From positions 24,559 to 88,558 of the forward strand of contig CAVWAK010000019.1 in assembly GCA_963752745.1 (NCBI GenBank): 64,000 nt of DNA, given 5' to 3'. Positions 44,608 to 53,672 of the stretch are shown piece after piece; positions within the stretch are counted from its first letter, which is position 1, and every line of letters begins with the position of its first letter. The notes beneath the pieces were generated by a model. That model saw only the letters and a program-made list of their open reading frames with translations, had not been told where the DNA came from and did no database searches. The translations under genes and the position numbers were made by a program. Source of the stretch: Thiogranum sp963752745 (GTDB lineage: Bacteria > Pseudomonadota > Gammaproteobacteria > DSM-19610).

Positions 44608-45756
44608 GTGTCGAATAACTCGCTGTTGCGAAGCACAATCATCGCACACCTCCTTGCCATGGCATGTTTCTCCGGAACCGCCCAGGCACTGGAGGATCTG
44701 CTGCACTATGTTTTCGTCGTCAACCAGGGTTCCAGCGAAGTCGTCGTTGTCGATACCGACAACGATACCGTGGTTGACCGTATCCGGCTGTCTTCCGTGC
44801 CGGATGAAATCATGCTGTCGGAAGAAACCCGCAAGCTGTTGTCGAGCAACCTGGCCGACAGGACCGTGACCATAACCAGCCTTGATTCCCTCACGCAGGA
44901 CGCTGTCATCACGCTTGATTTTCCGCCATCGCGCATGCGCCTGGGATCGGCCGGCCGGTTGCTGGTGGTGGGCAACAGCGACGTCGGTGCCATTTCCCTC
45001 ATTGATCTCGCGACCGGGCAGGAAACTCGCCACATCGACGGGTTGGAGAAACCCGATTATTTTATGTTCGGTCGTGACGAGCGGTTTCTCTATGTTGCTT
45101 CCGCAAACGCTGCCAGGCTGGAGGTCGTAGATGTCGGCAGCGGTGAAATACGGGGAGACATTCCGCTTTTGCAGGATGACACCGGCAAGGAAGGGGAGGC
45201 GGTGGTATCAGCACTGGCGAGGACGCCGGGCGGGCAGCTCGGTTTCGTGTTGCGCAAGGACGAGGCGGTCATGGATGTCGTCGATCTTCGTGAAAACAGC
45301 CGAATAAAAAGCGTTGCCCTGTCGGGTTCGGTTGACCGGATCTATCCGTCGGCAAACAACCAGTATCTGATAATCCCCGATAACGACAGTGGCGATGTTT
45401 CGGTGTTTTCGACCTGGTCGTTGCGAAAGCTTGGTGTGGTGCCGGGTGCACCGGATGCCGCGGCTGTCAGTATCGCCCTTTTCGACAGCGTAGCCTTTGT
45501 CGTCAGCCGCGAGCGAAACAGCGTTCTTGTATTCAGCATCGGTGATCGAAAGAAGCTCGCCGATATACCTTTGCCGGGTGCACCGGTAGACAGCGTGGTG
45601 TCGGTAAACGGGTTGAAGATTTATGTCGCGTTGCCCGGTTCCGGACAACTGGCGGTCATCGACGCGATCAAGCTCGAGGTGGTCGGGATGATTGATAATG
45701 TGGGTGACCGACCGGTAGATGTCATCACTGTGCGTGACCTGAGTTACTGTCACTGA
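44608..45756 (+). CDS. YVTN-type beta-propeller exported protein
   Basis: The 382-residue protein starts with GTG and has a signal peptide ending GTAQA. It contains repeated propeller blades of the YVTN/surface-layer type (YVFVVNQGSSEVVVVDTDND, then FLYVASANAARLEVVDVGSG and later copies). The substrate or partner is unknown; some such proteins bind metals or act in nitrous-oxide or copper metabolism. It lies 18 bases before a SCO1 copper chaperone gene on the same strand, so a shared copper-related periplasmic role is reasonable inference. Confidence 0.7.
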   Translation: MSNNSLLRSTIIAHLLAMACFSGTAQALEDLLHYVFVVNQGSSEVVVVDTDNDTVVDRIRLSSVPDEIMLSEETRKLLSSNLADRTVTITSLDSLTQDAVITLDFPPSRMRLGSAGRLLVVGNSDVGAISLIDLATGQETRHIDGLEKPDYFMFGRDERFLYVASANAARLEVVDVGSGEIRGDIPLLQDDTGKEGEAVVSALARTPGGQLGFVLRKDEAVMDVVDLRENSRIKSVALSGSVDRIYPSANNQYLIIPDNDSGDVSVFSTWSLRKLGVVPGAPDAAAVSIALFDSVAFVVSRERNSVLVFSIGDRKKLADIPLPGAPVDSVVSVNGLKIYVALPGSGQLAVIDAIKLEVVGMIDNVGDRPVDVITVRDLSYCH

Positions 45757-45774
45757 AGGGCCAGGCGAGACTGT

Positions 45775-46383
45775 ATGGATAAATCCATGAAACTGTCGAC
45801 CAGCATATTTGCCGCGGCCTTGCTTGGATTGTCGACGCTATGGACCACGGTTGAAGCCACAGACAGGGAAAGCCCGGTTCCTGTAAGGTCAGTAATCGAG
45901 GCCAGGTTTACACTGGTTGACCATCATGGGAATGCGGTTACGGAGCAGACCTACCGGGGTAAATGGTTACTGGTGTTTTTTGGCTATACCTCATGCCCGG
46001 ATGTATGCCCCACAACATTGTACGACATGGCGCTGACTTTGAAGGCGCTGGGAGCCGATGCCGACCGGCTCCAGGCACTGTTCGTTTCCGTGGACCCGGA
46101 ACGCGACACGGTCGACGTCCTGGCCAAGTATATTCCCGCCTTTGGTCCGTCGATCACCGGTTTGACGGGTCAACCTGAACATGTGGAACAGGCCGCCCGC
46201 GCCTTTCGCGCCCACTATGAGAAAGTTGTTTCTCCCGGAATGCCGGGAGGCTACAGCATGGATCACCAGTCAACCTTATACCTGATCCGGCCCGATGGCG
46301 GTTTTGAGACCGCTTTCCCTCATGGCATGACAGTTGAAAGAATGGTCGAAGCCATTCGCCGCCACATCACACACGACCCGTAG
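45775..46383 (+). CDS. SCO1/SenC-family copper chaperone
   Basis: The 202-residue protein has an N-terminal membrane anchor or signal (STSIFAAALLGLSTLWTTVEA). The thioredoxin fold of SCO proteins follows, with the copper ligands CPDVC (GYTSCPDVCPTTL) and the later conserved His in YSMDHQSTLYLI. VSVDPERDT is also typical. It delivers copper to cytochrome oxidase CuA or to other periplasmic enzymes, or acts as a thiol reductase. The short spacing to the YVTN gene suggests one transcript. No oxidase genes lie in the window. Confidence 0.85.
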   Translation: MDKSMKLSTSIFAAALLGLSTLWTTVEATDRESPVPVRSVIEARFTLVDHHGNAVTEQTYRGKWLLVFFGYTSCPDVCPTTLYDMALTLKALGADADRLQALFVSVDPERDTVDVLAKYIPAFGPSITGLTGQPEHVEQAARAFRAHYEKVVSPGMPGGYSMDHQSTLYLIRPDGGFETAFPHGMTVERMVEAIRRHITHDP

Positions 46384-46733
46384 GCGGGAGACAAATTGCA
46401 CCGGAGATGTTGATCCCAAACGTCCCCTGAGCGACGTTGGCAGGGCTGGAGTGGGCAGATACCGGCCATTGGCGGCAGATTTCATTCTAAAAACCCTTTT
46501 TTTGCCGCTATCCCAGACCGTTACAGGAATCCGATCCAGATCAAACGCTCTAAAGATTCTCTGTGTAATGACGATAACGTCAGAGAATTCAACGGTTTTT
46601 TTATAAGTGTTCTGCGCTTACTGACGATTAGCAGCGCGATAGTTTCTCTCGAGCCGGAGGCACCTTACAACCGCCCTTGGGAAGGACAGCAATTACACTA
46701 TGAACCAACAGTATCCATCGAAGCGCTGCAGCT
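46384..46733. other. Intergenic region before the kinase cluster
   Basis: It likely contains the promoter of the kinase-FHA-phosphatase genes. A TTACAG/TATAAG-like pair near 46530-46610 is possible but weak. No gene or GGGG-CAG palindrome was recognised here. Confidence 0.3.
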
Positions 46734-48395
46734 GTGAATATTACGATACCGGGTTACAAAATCGAACACCTGATAGCCGAGGGCGGTACGGCCTCCGTTT
46801 ACCTGGCTATACAGGAATCCCTGCAGCGGCATGTCGCCATAAAACTGCTGAGAAAATTCGATAATTCAGAGCAGTTAACTCGTTTCCTCAATGAAGGCCA
46901 GATAATCGCTTCATTAAATCATCGTAATGTCATCAATATTCATGATATTGGTGTTACCGATGAAGGCCGGCCGTATATCTCCATGGAATATCTTGAGGGC
47001 GGAGATCTCGACGCACGAATTCCGAAAAAAGTGGACCCAAAGGATGCGTTGCAATGGCTGGAAGCGATTGGAAATTGCCTGGATTTCGTTCACCGAAAGG
47101 GCATCATCCACAGGGACATCAAACCAGGCAATATTCTGTTTCACAAAGACGGCACAGCGATTCTTACTGATTTCGGGACCGCCAAACAACAAGAATCTGA
47201 TGTCAGGCTGACAATGGATGGTCGCGCCTTTGGCAGCCCTTACTATATCAGCCCGGAGCAGGCCGCCTCAAAAGAGCTGGATAGACGCACCGATATCTAT
47301 AGTCTTGGAATCGTCCTGTATGAAATGCTGACCGGGGATAAACCTTATAAAGGCGACTCCCATATTGAAACCATCGTCGCTCATATGTCGGATCCGCTCC
47401 CCGTCCTTCCGCCTGAGCTACATCGCTATCACACCTTGATCAAAAAAATGATAGCGAAATCACCTGATGATCGATTTACAAGCGCTGCGGAAATGGTGCG
47501 CTTTGTGCTGCAATTACGAAAGCCCGTAAAAAAGGCCCAGCGAATGACATGGGCACCCACTGGAGCTCTTGCGGCCAGCCTTGGAATCGGTGGCACCTTA
47601 TTGTTAGGGCTATTGATAATTCCGGACCGGGACGAGCACCGGGCTGCTCCAGGTATGACTGCAAGCGAAGGAGCAGTCCCCGAAAATTCCCCGGATATTG
47701 TCGAAATGCCGTCACCTGAACCCGGTGCTTCGGTAACGGAAGCACCTGTTAAAACCAGCAATAATGAACAACACATTGAGAAGCTTTTGTTGCAGGCGGC
47801 CACAGCACTTGAAGAATACCGGCTGACAACGCCAACAGATAACAATGCCTACAACGACTACCAACAGATTCTTGAATTGGATCCGCAGCACGAAAAAGCG
47901 ATTGAGGGCATCAATAGTATCGCTGATGCCTATGCGGACCTCGCTGAACGTAAGCTGGATCAGTTCGATTATGAAGCCGCCGAGAGCCATATACATCGAG
48001 GGCTAACCATTCAGCAGGCAAATCACAGGTTACAAGCGCTGCAGGAAAAAGCAAACATAGGGCGATTATTATCGCAGGCGGCCACGGCACTTAAAGAAAA
48101 ACGGCTTACAAGGCCGAATAATAACAATGCCTACTATTACTATCAGCGTATTCTTGAATTGAACCCGAAGCACAAACAAGCGCATGAAGGCATCGACCTG
48201 ATTGCCGATGCTTATGCAGACCTTGCCGAAAGCAAGCTGGATCAGTTCAAATATGCAGATGCAAAGATGTATTTGCATCGAGGGCTAACGATTCAGCCGG
48301 AGAATGCCAGATTACAAGCGCTGCAGAAAAACACCAACGCCTTTCGAGATGCGCCGGGAAGGCTTTGGAAAAAAATCAAATTGCCATTCTCATGA
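46734..48395 (+). CDS. Membrane Ser/Thr protein kinase (PASTA-less, repeat tail)
   Basis: The 553-residue Hanks-type kinase starts with GTG. It has the Gly loop (IAEGGTASVYLA), ATP Lys near 37 (AIKLLR), catalytic HRDIKPGN near 126-133 and DFGTA near 146-150. The activation segment includes GSPYYISPEQA. One membrane helix (about 275-300) is followed by an outer part with two nearly identical TPR-like units, sharing LLLQAATALEEYRLT and SQAATALKEKRLT openings and RGLTIQ ends. It likely phosphorylates the FHA protein encoded next, and PP2C at 49214-50000 likely reverses this. Confidence 0.85.
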   Translation: MNITIPGYKIEHLIAEGGTASVYLAIQESLQRHVAIKLLRKFDNSEQLTRFLNEGQIIASLNHRNVINIHDIGVTDEGRPYISMEYLEGGDLDARIPKKVDPKDALQWLEAIGNCLDFVHRKGIIHRDIKPGNILFHKDGTAILTDFGTAKQQESDVRLTMDGRAFGSPYYISPEQAASKELDRRTDIYSLGIVLYEMLTGDKPYKGDSHIETIVAHMSDPLPVLPPELHRYHTLIKKMIAKSPDDRFTSAAEMVRFVLQLRKPVKKAQRMTWAPTGALAASLGIGGTLLLGLLIIPDRDEHRAAPGMTASEGAVPENSPDIVEMPSPEPGASVTEAPVKTSNNEQHIEKLLLQAATALEEYRLTTPTDNNAYNDYQQILELDPQHEKAIEGINSIADAYADLAERKLDQFDYEAAESHIHRGLTIQQANHRLQALQEKANIGRLLSQAATALKEKRLTRPNNNNAYYYYQRILELNPKHKQAHEGIDLIADAYADLAESKLDQFKYADAKMYLHRGLTIQPENARLQALQKNTNAFRDAPGRLWKKIKLPFS

Positions 48396-48452
48396 GCTTA
48401 GTAACTGCAAGTCATTACGCGGAAAAAGCCAGGTAACCAGGGAATAACTGAC

Positions 48453-49163
48453 ATGTCCTACATGCGAATATATCTCAATGATGTGCTGATGGATCAGATT
48501 GAACTGAACAAGGATCAAATGACCATCGGACGAAGTGATGATAGTGATATCGTTCTCGATAATGCCGGCGTCTCCTCACATCATGCGCAGATTCAAAAGG
48601 AGGCAGGCGGATACTTTATAGCCGATAACGGTAGTAGTAATGGCATATTTGTCAACGGCGATAAGGTCGACCAGCACAGGCTCGAATACCGGGATGAGAT
48701 ACAGATATACAACTATGTTTTGAAGTATATGGCATCGCGCGGACTCCACGGAATAGCCGATCCGGATATTGCGCAGGACGGAGATATGTCCCAGACCGGC
48801 ACCATGGAAGTGGATATATCTGACGTTCAAGAGCTTCTTAAGCTGAGAGAAAAAAAGAAAACAGCGTATGTTGAATTAGTGAATGCCAAGGGTAATCCAT
48901 CCAGATTCTTACTCAAGGAGCAGAACTTCAGGATCGGTAGACCAAAAGACTGTGATATTCGCACCTCTGGATGGTTGTCTTTTGGTCTTGCAGCGGAAAT
49001 TCAGCGGAACACTGATGGCTATCACCTGCTACCGCAGAAGCGGGGCCGGGTGATGAGAAACGAAGAGCCGTTAACACGATCCGTCAAACTTATGGATGGC
49101 GACGATCTACGTGTTAGAAATCTGTCTATGAGGTTCTTTCATCGGGTGATTAACAACCGATAG
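48453..49163 (+). CDS. Tandem FHA-domain protein
   Basis: The 236-residue cytosolic protein has a canonical FHA domain (about 15-90) with TIGRSDDSDIVLDN, SSHHAQI and SSNGIFVNG, which should bind pThr. A second, degenerate FHA domain follows (about 145-230; FRIGRPKDCDIRTSGW). Between them TGTMEVDISDVQ may carry Thr phosphorylation sites. It lies 57 bases after the kinase gene and 50 before the phosphatase, and is the likely adaptor of this module. Confidence 0.8.
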   Translation: MSYMRIYLNDVLMDQIELNKDQMTIGRSDDSDIVLDNAGVSSHHAQIQKEAGGYFIADNGSSNGIFVNGDKVDQHRLEYRDEIQIYNYVLKYMASRGLHGIADPDIAQDGDMSQTGTMEVDISDVQELLKLREKKKTAYVELVNAKGNPSRFLLKEQNFRIGRPKDCDIRTSGWLSFGLAAEIQRNTDGYHLLPQKRGRVMRNEEPLTRSVKLMDGDDLRVRNLSMRFFHRVINNR

Positions 49164-49213
49164 GGAATTGGATATATGGCAGCCAAGACCTCTCAAATCA
49201 AGAATTCTATCCT

Positions 49214-50000
49214 ATGAGCTGGCAAACTGCCTCGGCGCTGACTATTGGCGATCGAGAAGAACAGCAGGATCGTGTCGCCATTTTCCACTCAGAGGATAGA
49301 GAGGCGCACTTACTCGTAGTAGCGGATGGCATGGGGGGGCACAATGACGGTGCGGCAGCAGCGCAAACCGTTATAGACATTGCTTCCAGTCGATTTAACC
49401 AGGGTATGACGGATGATCCCGGAAAAATTCTGGAAACTATCTGCCTTGACGCACATAACGCCATCCTGGCGTTATCGGAGAACCGCGCATCTGCACCAGG
49501 TAGCACCTGTGTGATCGCCTATCTGACCGCCAGTCAGGTCTACTGCATACACGTAGGCGATAGTCGACTTTATCAGTTCCATAGCGGCAGGCTCGTCCAC
49601 AAGACCTCAGATCATTCGATTGCACAATTAATGGCGGAACATGAGAGCGATCTTGAGGATGAAACCGGGCAGTCAGCACCACAGAATCAGCTCTATATGT
49701 GCCTTGGTGGAAACAACGAACTATCACCCGAATTTTATGCATCGAAAGTTTCGGCAGGTGATTGCTTTCTACTTTGTAGTGATGGATTTTGGGGGCAGGC
49801 AGACGTAGAGCAACTATTTGCTGGCAACTGCCGGAACTACCGTTGATCAGGAATATGCAGCACAGTTGGTACAATTAGCCAGCCAACAGGGGCAGGGGAA
49901 AAGTGACAATATTTGCCTCGCATGGGCATATCGCGAGGATGATCCTGCAGAAAGCAAAAAACCAGGGTTCCTCAAGCAGCTGATCGCCTGGTTCTCATAA
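49214..50000 (+). CDS. PP2C-family Ser/Thr phosphatase, one frameshift
   Basis: The N-terminal part (residues 1-205) has PP2C motifs: REEQQDRVAI, VVADGMGGHNDG (metal Asp), STCVIAYLTA, VGDSRLYQFH and LCSDGFWGQ. The frame then ends after VEQLFAGNCRNYR. Removing one T of the TTT at 49817-49819 restores VEQLLLATAGTTVDQEYAAQ, and a normal PP2C end follows (KSDNICLAWAYR, the last metal Asp in SDN), to 50000. The full protein is about 261 residues. It should dephosphorylate substrates of the kinase at 46734-48395. Confidence 0.8.
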
Positions 50001-50034
50001 AATTATCAGGAAAGACACACAGCGCGTCTTAGTC

Positions 50035-50135
50035 CTGCAGAATGAACCAGGTGATAAACTCCGCACCGCGGGCCTCGGCATGCGCCAGCAGGTTGGCGAG
50101 GTAGTTGTCCCGCAGAGTGACGGAACCGGTAAAGT
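50035..50135 (-). pseudogene. Short remnant of the dispersed protein family
   Basis: The minus frame gives LRDNYLANLLAHAEARGAEF then ITWFILQD, matching the remnants at 44281 and 58812. It directly precedes a GGGGACAG palindrome. Confidence 0.45.
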
Positions 50136-50150
50136 TCAGGGTAAACGATT

Positions 50151-50200
50151 AATAGGGGACAGGTCACTATTTATAAAGAAACCGTGGTCTGTCCCCTATT
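50151..50200. repeat. GGGGACAG...CTGTCCCC palindrome
   Basis: AATAGGGGACAGGTCACTAT and ATAAAGAAACCGTGGTCTGT (then CCCCTATT) make an inverted pair with an AAACCGTGGTCTGTCCCC end. Family 2 of the GGGG-CAG elements. Confidence 0.7.
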
Positions 50201-50240
50201 TCCCGCTCTTGAGCGGGGGGCGCCGCCATAATGAAGGCTG

Positions 50241-50393
50241 CTAGAAAAGTGTATATATAAAGGGTGCTACCGCGGAACCTTGCGTCATGACAATCAGAGC
50301 TCCCAGCAACAACATGACAATGATGATAGGTGCCAGCCAGAATTTCTTCCTGGCTTTCATGAATCCCCAGAGGTCTTTTATTAAATCCAGCAT
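50241..50393 (-). CDS. DUF5989-type small membrane protein
   Basis: This 50-residue protein opens MLDLIKDLWGFMKARKKFWL and has one membrane helix (APIIIVMLLLGALIVMTQGS). Its TGATG overlap with the upstream SxtJ-type gene shows coupling. Tiny DUF5989 proteins follow SxtJ and a carbamoyltransferase in many secondary-metabolite and polysaccharide loci. They are thought to help the membrane complex. Too short to say more. Confidence 0.7.
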   Translation of the reverse strand: MLDLIKDLWGFMKARKKFWLAPIIIVMLLLGALIVMTQGSAVAPFIYTLF

Positions 50394-50800
50394 CAGTAAG
50401 GCCGCTCCACATTGCTTTTGTCTTCGTTTTGGCTTTTCACCCTGTAACTGGATAGTCGGCTGTCCAGCTTGCGCTGCATCGGGTCTTTGCCAAACAGGCG
50501 CATGACAACACCGAACGGCAGGATAATCCCGTAGAACAGAATGCCCAGGATGATCCGGGTATTGATCCAGTTCATGATATGACCAAACTTCATCCAGCCG
50601 ATATAGACCGGTTTCAGTGTGGTGGGTGCCAGTAAGGCCCACAGGCCAAGGACACCACCCAGGATCCATGGCCATTCCACATAATTGAGGCTGAAGAGCC
50701 AGGGAATAAGCAGGCCAAACAGAACAATAATGATCGCACCTGTTGTCAGGCCAAATTTGCGGTAGCCTCGGGTATCCAGCGGTTGAATATTGTTACTCAT
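50393..50800 (-). CDS. SxtJ-family membrane protein
   Basis: The 135-residue protein has three to four membrane helices (IIIVLFGLLIPWLFSL, WPWILGGVLGLWALL and RIILGILFYGIILPFGVVMR) and a basic tail (GKDPMQRKLDSRLSSYRVKS). This matches the SxtJ family. Its start lies four bases beyond the carbamoyltransferase stop, and its stop overlaps the next gene. It probably tethers the carbamoyltransferase to the membrane. Confidence 0.75.
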   Translation of the reverse strand: MSNNIQPLDTRGYRKFGLTTGAIIIVLFGLLIPWLFSLNYVEWPWILGGVLGLWALLAPTTLKPVYIGWMKFGHIMNWINTRIILGILFYGIILPFGVVMRLFGKDPMQRKLDSRLSSYRVKSQNEDKSNVERPY

Positions 50801-50803
50801 TGT

Positions 50804-52657
50804 TTAATCCAGTGCATACTCGTCGCGCCAGTTGCCCTCTTCTTTCCATTCGGGTTGCGCCTGTTTGGATAGTAGTACATTTTCCAGTACCAGATAGTCC
50901 ATTTCCGTGCGCATAAAACACCGGTAGGCATCTTCCGGTGTGCAGACAATCGGTTCACCACGTACGTTAAATGACGTATTGACCAGCACCGGGCAACCGG
51001 TCCGCGCTTCAAAAGCCTCCAGCAGCTTGTGGAAGCGTGGGTTAGTGTCACTATGCACCGTCTGGATACGTGCTGAATAGTCGACATGGGTAATTGCCGG
51101 GATTTGCGAACGTGGGATGTTCAATTTCTCAATACCAAACAGCTGCTGTTGCTCCTTTGTCATGGGAAGACGTTTGTCTTTCTTCACCGGTGCAACGAGC
51201 AACATATAGGGACTGCGTCGGTCGATTTCGAACCAATCGGACACTTTATCCGCTTTGACTGCTGGCGCGAATGGCCGGAAGGATTCGCGGTATTTTATCT
51301 TCAGGTTCATGACGCTTTGCATCTTCTGGCTCCTGGGGTCGCCGATAATGCTGCGGCCACCTAAAGAGCGAGGCCCGAATTCCATTCGCCCCTGTGACCA
51401 GCCAACAACATTTTCGCCATCCAGAATCTCTGCGAGGCGTGGCATTAACGTTTCATCATCCAGCACCTCATAGCTGGCATTTGCCGAGTCCAGGTAGTCT
51501 ATAATCGTGCTCTCGCTAGTGCGGGGGCCGAGGTAGGAACCATGCATCATATCGCTACCGTTTACCTTGCGTGGATTGCCCAGGTATTCGTGCCAGACGC
51601 TTAGCGCGGCACCCAGGGCGCCACCGGCATCACCGGCTGCCGGTTGTATCCAGATATCCTTGAACGGGCCCTCACGCAAAAGCCGTCCGTTAGACACGCA
51701 GTTCAGCGCGACACCGCCCGCCAGGCATAGGTAGTCAACATTGAGTTCCTTCTGCACGTTACGTGCAATCTTGAGAACCACCTCTTCGGTGACGACCTGT
51801 ATGGAACGAGCAATATCCATTTCACGCTGGGTGACTTCAGATTCAGCTTCGCGCGGCGGGCCACCGAACAGTGCGTCAAACTTGCTGTTGGTCATCGTCA
51901 GACCGGTCGCATAGTTGAAATAGCTCATGTCCAGCCGGTAGCTGCCATCCTCTTTTACATCCAGCAGATGCTCGAAAATGAGGTTGGTATATTTCGGTTC
52001 ACCGTAGGGAGCCAGGCCCATCAGTTTGTATTCGCCGGAATTCACCCTGAACCCGGTGTAATAGGTGAACGCCGAATAGAGCAGGCCCAGCGAGTGAGGA
52101 AAATCAATCTCCCACCTGGCCTCCAGCGAATTCCCCTCTCCGAGCCAGACGGAACTAGTCGCCCATTCGCCAACACCATCCAGGCAAAGCACGGCGGCTT
52201 TCTCATAGGGGCTGGGGAAAAAGGCAGAGGCAGCGTGTGACTTGTGGTGGGCGGAAAACAGCAGCGGCGGTAGATCGGATTCCTTGCCTGCACCACCCGG
52301 GATCATTGCAACCAGTTCTTTTTTGAGGGTGGTTTTAAGGAACAGCTTGTCTTTCAGCCAGACGGGCATGGACGCCAGGAAAGATTTGAAACCGGACGGA
52401 ACGAAGGCCAGATAGGTTTCCAGCAGGCGTTCGAATTTAATCAGGGGCTTATCATAGAAGACCACATAATCAAGATCTTCCAGGCCGATGCCTGCTTCTT
52501 CCAGGCAGTAGCTGATGGCATGGGCCGGGAATCCCGCATCATGCTTTTTGCGCGAAAAGCGTTCTTCCTGTGCCGCCGCTACGATTTCCCCATCGATGAC
52601 CAGCGATGCTGCGCTGTCGTGGTAATATGCAGAAATCCCTAAAATGGATGTGCTCAT
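50804..52657 (-). CDS. NodU/CmcH-family carbamoyltransferase
   Basis: From the ATG at 52657 (MSTSILGISAYYHDSAASLV) the enzyme has 617 residues. It has the N-terminal Kae1-like domain with EERFSRKKHDAGFP, FSAHHKSHAASAFF and CLDGVGEWATS. The YrdC-like or C-terminal domain has GWSQGRMEFGPRSLGGRSII and VNTSFNVRGEPIV. It transfers a carbamoyl group from carbamoyl phosphate to a hydroxyl, typically on a sugar or secondary metabolite. It heads an operon with SxtJ and DUF5989 proteins. No glycosyltransferase or biosynthesis genes lie beside it, so the acceptor is unknown. Confidence 0.85.
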   Translation of the reverse strand: MSTSILGISAYYHDSAASLVIDGEIVAAAQEERFSRKKHDAGFPAHAISYCLEEAGIGLEDLDYVVFYDKPLIKFERLLETYLAFVPSGFKSFLASMPVWLKDKLFLKTTLKKELVAMIPGGAGKESDLPPLLFSAHHKSHAASAFFPSPYEKAAVLCLDGVGEWATSSVWLGEGNSLEARWEIDFPHSLGLLYSAFTYYTGFRVNSGEYKLMGLAPYGEPKYTNLIFEHLLDVKEDGSYRLDMSYFNYATGLTMTNSKFDALFGGPPREAESEVTQREMDIARSIQVVTEEVVLKIARNVQKELNVDYLCLAGGVALNCVSNGRLLREGPFKDIWIQPAAGDAGGALGAALSVWHEYLGNPRKVNGSDMMHGSYLGPRTSESTIIDYLDSANASYEVLDDETLMPRLAEILDGENVVGWSQGRMEFGPRSLGGRSIIGDPRSQKMQSVMNLKIKYRESFRPFAPAVKADKVSDWFEIDRRSPYMLLVAPVKKDKRLPMTKEQQQLFGIEKLNIPRSQIPAITHVDYSARIQTVHSDTNPRFHKLLEAFEARTGCPVLVNTSFNVRGEPIVCTPEDAYRCFMRTEMDYLVLENVLLSKQAQPEWKEEGNWRDEYALD

Positions 52658-52938
52658 AATTATTATCAGGTTGTTGAAAGCATTTCGCCAGTCAGCACCC
52701 CCCACCGCTTCGAAGGTGCCGTCTGTGCCTGGCGCTTTCTGATTTTCAGGCTATTGTGCACTCAGCAGAATGCCTATTCAATCGATTATCTAATTAGATA
52801 GAACTCACCAGTGAAACCGGACCCCATAAGCGTGTCGGCCTCGAGCACGCGGCCGACTTCCTGGTCGAGTGTCTCGACCGCCAGGTGGCACTGTCAGTAT
52901 TCTTGCGCGGCAGATAGACCTCGATGCCAAATCAGACT

Positions 52939-52970
52939 GAAAAAAAGAGGGCTGTAGCAGCCCTCTTTTC
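52939..52970 (-). terminator. Terminator of the sulfur globule gene
   Basis: On the minus strand GAGGGCT-GCTAC-AGCCCTC is followed by a run of T. It is 25 bases past the stop of the gene at 52995-53447. Confidence 0.8.
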
Positions 52971-52994
52971 GATACAGCGGTATGTTGCCCGGTA

Positions 52995-53447
52995 TTATCT
53001 GGCAGGTGCCTGCTGCGGTACGCGATAAGGCGCCTCACCACCATAAGGGCCCTGAGGACCACCGTAGGGTCCCTGAGCGCCATAAGGAGCGCCACCACCG
53101 CCGCCATAGGGTGCTGCACCATAAGGAGCGCCGCCGCCATAAGGAGCGCCACCGTAAGGAGCCGCACCGTAAGGAGCGCCATAACCCGGGTAGCCGCCGT
53201 AGTAGGCGTTATTTCCGCCACCGTATCCGCGGCCGTCGCCACGACCGTATCCACGGCCCTGACCGCGACCACTGCCGCTGAAATTCATACCGAAATCGCC
53301 GTCGCCGAGCATGTCACCCATGCCATCGCCGAAGCCATTTCCATAGCCGTTATTGTTTCCGCCATTATTCCAGGGGCCCCATGCACTGGCTGAACCAGAT
53401 GCTGCGACAAGGCCAAGGGTGGCAACTATCGTTGTAAGTTTATTCAT
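52995..53447 (-). CDS. Sulfur globule-type structural protein
   Basis: The 150-residue protein has a signal peptide (IVATLGLVAASGSASA). The mature chain is almost only Gly, Tyr, Asn, Pro and Ala, with GDGMGDMLGDGDFGMNFSGS followed by Arg-Gly-Tyr-rich runs and about eight APYG repeats. This matches sulfur globule proteins of purple and colourless sulfur bacteria (the GDGxxDMLGDGDF core). It should coat stored elemental-sulfur globules in the periplasm. A strong terminator follows, and 18-bp direct repeats lie upstream (53504-53582). It is the clearest marker of sulfur oxidation in the window. Confidence 0.8.
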   Translation of the reverse strand: MNKLTTIVATLGLVAASGSASAWGPWNNGGNNNGYGNGFGDGMGDMLGDGDFGMNFSGSGRGQGRGYGRGDGRGYGGGNNAYYGGYPGYGAPYGAAPYGGAPYGGGAPYGAAPYGGGGGAPYGAQGPYGGPQGPYGGEAPYRVPQQAPAR

Positions 53448-53503
53448 GATCTCTCTCCGGAGGATACTTCCAGGTAATATGTCACATCATTGTTGATGCA
53501 GAG

Positions 53504-53582
53504 CGTCGTTAAGACATGGTGAGCCGTTAAGACGGGGGGTGTCGCTAAGACGTGGAGCGCTTAGAGGTGGCGTCGTAAAGAC
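53504..53582. repeat. Direct repeats upstream of the sulfur globule gene
   Basis: Units CGTCGTTAAGAC (53504-53515), CCGTTAAGAC (53524-53533), GTCGCTAAGAC (53541-53551) and CGTCGTAAAGAC (53571-53582) share a G(T/C)CGyTAAGAC core. The first three are spaced 18 bases apart. They lie 57 to 135 bases upstream of the minus-strand start and may be regulator sites. Confidence 0.6.
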
Positions 53583-53672
53583 AGCTGCAGTATCGCAGAG
53601 CCAGGTGGTAATAGCAACGAGTGTCGAGTAAGCCGATTCCAGTGTGCGGCGGCTGACCGGCACGATTAAATG

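Noticed and set aside
53040..53210. Regular short repeats that could look like a CRISPR array
   Set aside because: They encode APYG repeats in frame, vary in length and have no unique spacers.
52982..53281. His/Arg-rich plus-strand frame opposite the sulfur globule gene
   Set aside because: Its repeats come from the complement of Gly/Tyr-rich codons; the minus strand has signal peptide and terminator.
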